A stretch of 64,000 bases of DNA from Bradyrhizobium xenonodulans (lineage in GTDB: Bacteria > Pseudomonadota > Alphaproteobacteria > Rhizobiales > Xanthobacteraceae), in NCBI RefSeq assembly GCF_027594865.1, contig NZ_CP089391.1:2138501-2202500 (forward strand). The letters are read 5' to 3'. Each line of letters begins with the position of its first letter. The stretch's first letter is position 1. This document shows, in pieces, positions 60,657-64,000 of this stretch. Below the pieces are notes generated by a model. It made no database searches. It worked only from the letters and a program-made list of their open reading frames with translations, and had not been told where the DNA came from. The position numbers were made by a program, and so were the translations under genes.

Positions 60657-61574
60657 ATGACCCAGTTCAACGAAACCGAACTCACCGAAGCCGTCGTCAA
60701 GAGCTTTGACCAGGCACCGAACCCGCGTGCAAAGTTCCTGCTCCAGGAATTGGTGAAGTCGCTGCACGATTACGTGAGCAGGACCGGTCTGACCTTCCCG
60801 GAGTGGGAATATGCCATCGATTTCCTGACCCGCACCGGCCACAAATGCACCGATACGCGCCAGGAGTTCATCCTCCTGTCCGACGTGCTCGGCGTCTCAA
60901 TGCTGGTCGACGCGGTCAATCATCGCGACCGCGAGGGCGCCACCCAGACCACCGTGCTCGGCCCGTTCTATGTCGGCGAGCACAAGGTGACCGCGCACGG
61001 CACCGATATCTCGCCGAACAACCAGACCGGCGAGCGGATGTTCGTGCAGAGCCGCGTCACCGATCTCAACGGCAAGCCGCTCGCGAATGTCCCCGTCGAC
61101 GTCTGGCATGCCGACGACGACGGCTTCTACGATTCCCAGAAGCCGAACTACGACGAGGTCGGCGCCTCGGCGCGGGCGCGTTTCATCACGGACAGCGATG
61201 GCCGCTTCTTCTTCCGCACCATCCTGCCATGCAGCTACCCGATCCCGACCGATGGTCCGGTCGGCGAGATGATCGTGCAGACCGGGCGCCATCCGATGCG
61301 TCCGGCTCATGTGCACTTCCTGGTCAATGCCAAGGGCTACGAGCCGCTGATCACCCACGTCTTCATGGACGGCGACAAATATCTCGATTCCGACGTGGTG
61401 TTCGGGGTCAAGGACGACCTCGTCGCCAAGGTCGTGCCGCGCAATGATCCCGAGATGCCCGACGGCAGCAAGGCGAGCGGGCAGTGGCACCTGATGACCT
61501 ATGAATTCCACCTCAAGCCGGGCGGCGGCATGGCGCCGAAGCCGCTGGGGGTGAAAGCCGTGGAGCCGGCGTGA
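60657..61574 (+). CDS. Intradiol ring-cleavage dioxygenase (catechol/hydroxyquinol 1,2-dioxygenase type)
   Basis: 305 aa from the ATG at 60657 with TTGAGGG upstream. The N-terminal helical dimerisation domain (about 1-95) precedes a beta-sandwich. Iron ligands are expected at Tyr of LGPFYVGEH, Tyr of CSYPIPTDGPV, and His of GRHPMRPAHVHF, all present. It opens an ortho-dihydroxylated aromatic ring between the hydroxyls. Hydroxyquinol dioxygenase or catechol dioxygenase cannot be separated by eye. It is divergent from the serine hydrolase gene. Confidence 0.9.
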   Translation: MTQFNETELTEAVVKSFDQAPNPRAKFLLQELVKSLHDYVSRTGLTFPEWEYAIDFLTRTGHKCTDTRQEFILLSDVLGVSMLVDAVNHRDREGATQTTVLGPFYVGEHKVTAHGTDISPNNQTGERMFVQSRVTDLNGKPLANVPVDVWHADDDGFYDSQKPNYDEVGASARARFITDSDGRFFFRTILPCSYPIPTDGPVGEMIVQTGRHPMRPAHVHFLVNAKGYEPLITHVFMDGDKYLDSDVVFGVKDDLVAKVVPRNDPEMPDGSKASGQWHLMTYEFHLKPGGGMAPKPLGVKAVEPA

Positions 61575-61587
61575 GGGCTCGTTATCT

Positions 61588-61607
61588 CGGGATGTACGGT
61601 CATCCCG
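61588..61607. terminator. Bidirectional terminator hairpin
   Basis: CGGGATG (61588-61594) pairs with CATCCCG (61601-61607) around TACGGT. The stem includes the stop codon of the LysR gene at 61600 and lies 13 nt after the dioxygenase stop. There is no long T-tract. Confidence 0.5.
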
Positions 61608-62505
61608 CGATGTAGGCCGCGAGCTCGTCGGGCGTTCCCTTCGGGAAGGCTTCCTTCAGATAATCGAGAAAGGCGGACACGCGCGCACTCAGCAATCGCC
61701 GCGATGGGTAGAGCGTCCATAGTGCGATGTCGGATCCCTCGACATCGCCCCAGCGTACCAGCGCACCGGCGGCCAGATCGTGACTGACGAGCGACAGAGG
61801 CAGCCGTGCAGCGCCGACGCCGGCTCGAACCGCGTCGCGAACCATCATGAGCGATGACAGACGAAGCACCGGATCGACCGCGATACGCGATGTGCCGCTT
61901 GGTCGCCTGATGTCCCAGGCTGCAGCCTCGTCGCCCGTTCCGCGCACGACGGCCGGAACGGCGAGGTGGCCCTTCGGTCGTTTCAGTGCGGGGCTGGCCG
62001 CGACCACCAGCCGGTCACGCAAAAAGATGCGCCCGACAAGGCTTTCATCCGGATCGGGATTGACCCGGATCACGAGGTCAAAACCCTCCTCGATCATGTC
62101 GACGTAGCGATCGTCCGTCGTGACCTCGAGCCGGACTTGCGGATGCCTGAGCGCGAAGCCGGCCGCAAGCCGGCCCATCGCAGTTTGCGAAAAGAGCATT
62201 GGAGCGCTGATCCGCAACCTGCCTTTTGGCTTGTCGCCGCCCGAGGCGATCGCTGCCGCCGTCTCGTCGAGCTCGGTGAGGAGTGCTCCCGTCCGCTCGT
62301 AGAGTGTTCGTCCTTCCTGGGTGAGCTTGAGCGTGCGTCCGCCGCGCTCGAAGAGACGCAAATCGAGGCTGCTCTCGAGCTCGGACACGCGCCGGGACAA
62401 GGTCGCCTTGGGACGTCCCGTTGCGCGGGCGGCCTTTCCGAACCCTCCGTGGCGGGCGACGAGGTTGAAGTCGGCGAGGGCAAGCAAATCCATCTGTTCC
62501 ACCAA
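61600..62505 (-). CDS. LysR-family transcriptional regulator
   Basis: 301 aa. HTH region: LLALADFNLVARHGGFGKAARATGRPKATLSRRVSELESSLDLRLFERG; effector domain from about 90. It is divergent from the NmrA-like gene at 62598 (92-nt gap), the classic arrangement for a LysR regulator and its target. The convergent dioxygenase gene is another possible target. Confidence 0.9.
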   Translation of the reverse strand: MVEQMDLLALADFNLVARHGGFGKAARATGRPKATLSRRVSELESSLDLRLFERGGRTLKLTQEGRTLYERTGALLTELDETAAAIASGGDKPKGRLRISAPMLFSQTAMGRLAAGFALRHPQVRLEVTTDDRYVDMIEEGFDLVIRVNPDPDESLVGRIFLRDRLVVAASPALKRPKGHLAVPAVVRGTGDEAAAWDIRRPSGTSRIAVDPVLRLSSLMMVRDAVRAGVGAARLPLSLVSHDLAAGALVRWGDVEGSDIALWTLYPSRRLLSARVSAFLDYLKEAFPKGTPDELAAYIAG

Positions 62506-62597
62506 TGAGACGGTCTGTCCAAATATACCGTCTATCGGCTCGTATGTGGATCATTAATTTCCGGGGTGTCTTCTGACCCCAACCTGGAGTGATCCCC

Positions 62598-63467
62598 ATG
62601 ACCATCCTCGTTACCGGTGCCACCGGCACCATCGGCCGCAACGTCGTTGAACAGCTCGTCAAGCGCGGCGCCGATGTGCGCGCGCTCGTCCGCGATCCTG
62701 CCAAGGCCAACCTCCCGGCTGAGGTCACCGTCGTGCAGGGCGACCTGCTCGACGTCGACGCGCTCCGCGGCGCCTTTCGTGGAGTCTCGACCCTGTTCCT
62801 GCTCAACGCCGTCGTCCCGGATGAATTCACGCAGGCGCTGATCGCGCTCAATCTGGCCCGCGAGGCGGGCGTCGAGCGGGTCGTCTACCTCTCGGTGATC
62901 CACAGCGATCGCTATGTGAATGTGCCGCACTTCGCGGGCAAGTTTGGCGTCGAGCGGATGATCGAGCAGATGGGCTTCAACGCCACCATCCTGCGTCCCG
63001 CCTACTTCATGAACAATGATCTCACGATCAAGGACGTGGTGACCGGCTACGGCGTCTACCCGATGCCGATCGGCAGCAAGGGCCTAGCCATGATCGACGC
63101 ACGCGATATCGGCGAGATCGCGGCCATCGAGCTCATCCGCCGCGAGCGGGCCGCAGCGCCGCTTCCGCTCGCACGCATCAATCTCGTCGGTCCCGAAACG
63201 CTGACCGGCGCGAAAGCCGCCGCAATCTGGTCCGACGTGCTCGGTCGCACGATCGCCTATCCCGGCGACGATACCGCCGGCTTCGAGAAGAACCTCAGGC
63301 AGTTCATGCCGAGCTGGATGGCCTTCGACATGCGGCTGATGAGCGAGCGCTTCCTCACCGAGGGAATGATCCCGGAGGCCGGCGACGTCGAGCGTCTGAC
63401 CGCGCTCCTGGGCCGTCCGCTGCGCACCTATCGCGACTTCGTTTCCGGGATCGCGGCTTCGGCCTGA
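62598..63467 (+). CDS. NmrA-like NAD(P)-binding protein
   Basis: 289 aa. N-terminal Rossmann fold MTILVTGATGTIGRNVVEQL with the GxxGxxG motif (about 7-13). The atypical SDR/NmrA pattern continues with LRPAYFMNND and a helical C-terminus. NmrA-like members act as redox sensors or as NAD(P)H-dependent quinone reductases; which is not clear. ATG at 62598 with TGGAG upstream. It is followed 35 nt later by a related gene. Confidence 0.87.
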   Translation: MTILVTGATGTIGRNVVEQLVKRGADVRALVRDPAKANLPAEVTVVQGDLLDVDALRGAFRGVSTLFLLNAVVPDEFTQALIALNLAREAGVERVVYLSVIHSDRYVNVPHFAGKFGVERMIEQMGFNATILRPAYFMNNDLTIKDVVTGYGVYPMPIGSKGLAMIDARDIGEIAAIELIRRERAAAPLPLARINLVGPETLTGAKAAAIWSDVLGRTIAYPGDDTAGFEKNLRQFMPSWMAFDMRLMSERFLTEGMIPEAGDVERLTALLGRPLRTYRDFVSGIAASA

Positions 63468-63502
63468 TCACAATCCACAATCCGGCAATAAGGAATTCCG
63501 TC

Positions 63503-64000
63503 ATGACCTATTCGACTGCCCCTGATCCGCCGAAGCTCCTGGTCCTTGGTGCGACAGGAGCCACCGGTCGCCTGATCGTCAGCCAGGCCGCCGCACGAGG
63601 CTACGACGTCACTGTGCTCGTGCGGTCCGCCGAGAAGGCGGGTGATCTGAAGGGGGCGAACCTCGTCGTCGGCGATGCCCGCGACGAGTCCGCCCTGCGC
63701 GAGGCGCTCAAAGGCCGCGACGCGGTCGTCAGCGCACTCGGCACGCCAGCGAGTCCGTTTCGCGAAGTGACGCTCTTGTCGACCGCGACGCGTTCGCTCG
63801 TGAACGCGATGAAGGCCGAGCAGGTCTCGCGTCTGATCTGCATCACGGGCATCGGCGCCGGCGACAGTGCGGGACACGGCGGCTTTCTGTTCGACAAGCT
63901 GATCTTCCCGCTGCTTTTGCGCAAGGTGTATGTCGACAAGAACCGGCAGGAGGCGATCGTCAGAGACAGCGGGCTCGATTGGGTTCTCGTTCGGCCTTCC
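63503..64000 (+). CDS. NAD(P)-binding protein, SDR/NmrA-like (cut by right window edge)
   Basis: 166 codons are present; the gene continues beyond the window. It begins with a Rossmann motif KLLVLGATGATGRLIVSQAA and contains DAVVSALGTPASPF and LICITGIGAGDS, typical of NAD(P)H-binding NmrA-like domains (PF13460 type). AAGGAA precedes the ATG. It is the second such gene of this little cluster and is probably cotranscribed with the first. Confidence 0.85.
   Translation, partial: MTYSTAPDPPKLLVLGATGATGRLIVSQAAARGYDVTVLVRSAEKAGDLKGANLVVGDARDESALREALKGRDAVVSALGTPASPFREVTLLSTATRSLVNAMKAEQVSRLICITGIGAGDSAGHGGFLFDKLIFPLLLRKVYVDKNRQEAIVRDSGLDWVLVRPS

Noticed and set aside
1..64000. CRISPR array, tRNA/rRNA genes, prophage or known defence genes
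   Set aside because: I looked for regularly spaced repeats, cloverleaf-like tails and phage or nuclease modules and found none convincing; the only tandem repeat is the short array at 16519-16572.

Overview
The window is GC-rich alphaproteobacterial chromosome, almost certainly Bradyrhizobium or a very close relative. The key evidence is the run fixL-fixJ-(single-domain response regulator)-fixK2 on the minus strand, facing away from usp-CBS-fixNOQP-fixGHIS on the plus strand. The encoded lengths and key residues (FixL 505 aa with haem His200 and kinase His291; FixJ 205 aa; FixK2 232 aa with Cys183; FixN 549 aa) match the characterised B. japonicum/diazoefficiens proteins as I recall them. I ran no database search; family names come from motifs and remembered homologues.

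Layout. 1-7.7 kb: the end of an SDR gene, a trans-aconitate methyltransferase, a TRAP transporter (dctP plus a fused dctQM), an intact ISAs1-family insertion sequence, and an alkylsulfatase. 7.9-15.2 kb: a GT4 glycosyltransferase facing away from an ABC exporter, an amylo-alpha-1,6-glucosidase-like enzyme, a PRC-barrel protein and an MFS transporter. 15.2-28.3 kb: the low-oxygen regulatory and respiratory block. FixL senses O2 through haem, FixJ activates fixK2, and FixK2 activates fixNOQP (cbb3 oxidase) and fixGHIS (its assembly and copper supply) through FixK boxes. Both boxes are visible and lie at nearly the same distance from their start codons. 28.3-36.7 kb: MFS transporter, cupin, thioredoxin-like protein, LysR, 3-hydroxybutyrate dehydrogenase, patatin, MpaB-like oxygenase and glycogen synthase. 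36.9-47.1 kb: class III CoA-transferase, a five-gene dipeptide/oligopeptide-type ABC importer, a zinc alcohol dehydrogenase, an isopropylmalate-dehydrogenase-family enzyme and an enoyl-CoA hydratase. 47.2-55.9 kb: L,D-transpeptidase, an overlapping LysR-XRE pair, CcdA, a mandelate-racemase-family enzyme, an HWE histidine kinase and small secreted or membrane proteins. 56.2-64 kb: a second TRAP operon (dctP, dctQ, dctM), a beta-lactamase-fold serine hydrolase, an intradiol dioxygenase, and a LysR gene divergent from two NmrA-like NAD(P)-binding proteins (the last cut by the window edge).

I see no CRISPR array, rRNA or tRNA gene, prophage or obvious new defence system. The most interesting unexplained structures are regulatory: a 15-bp tandem repeat array between fixJ and the response-regulator gene that ends in a FixK-like box, a FixK-like box in front of the usp-CBS pair at the same spacing as the proven-type boxes, a perfect 15-bp palindrome between the FixJ-like site and fixK2, hairpins after dctP in both TRAP loci, and a 26-codon membrane peptide gene with a perfect Shine-Dalgarno. 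Several palindromic intergenic repeats of the kind common in Bradyrhizobium are also present.
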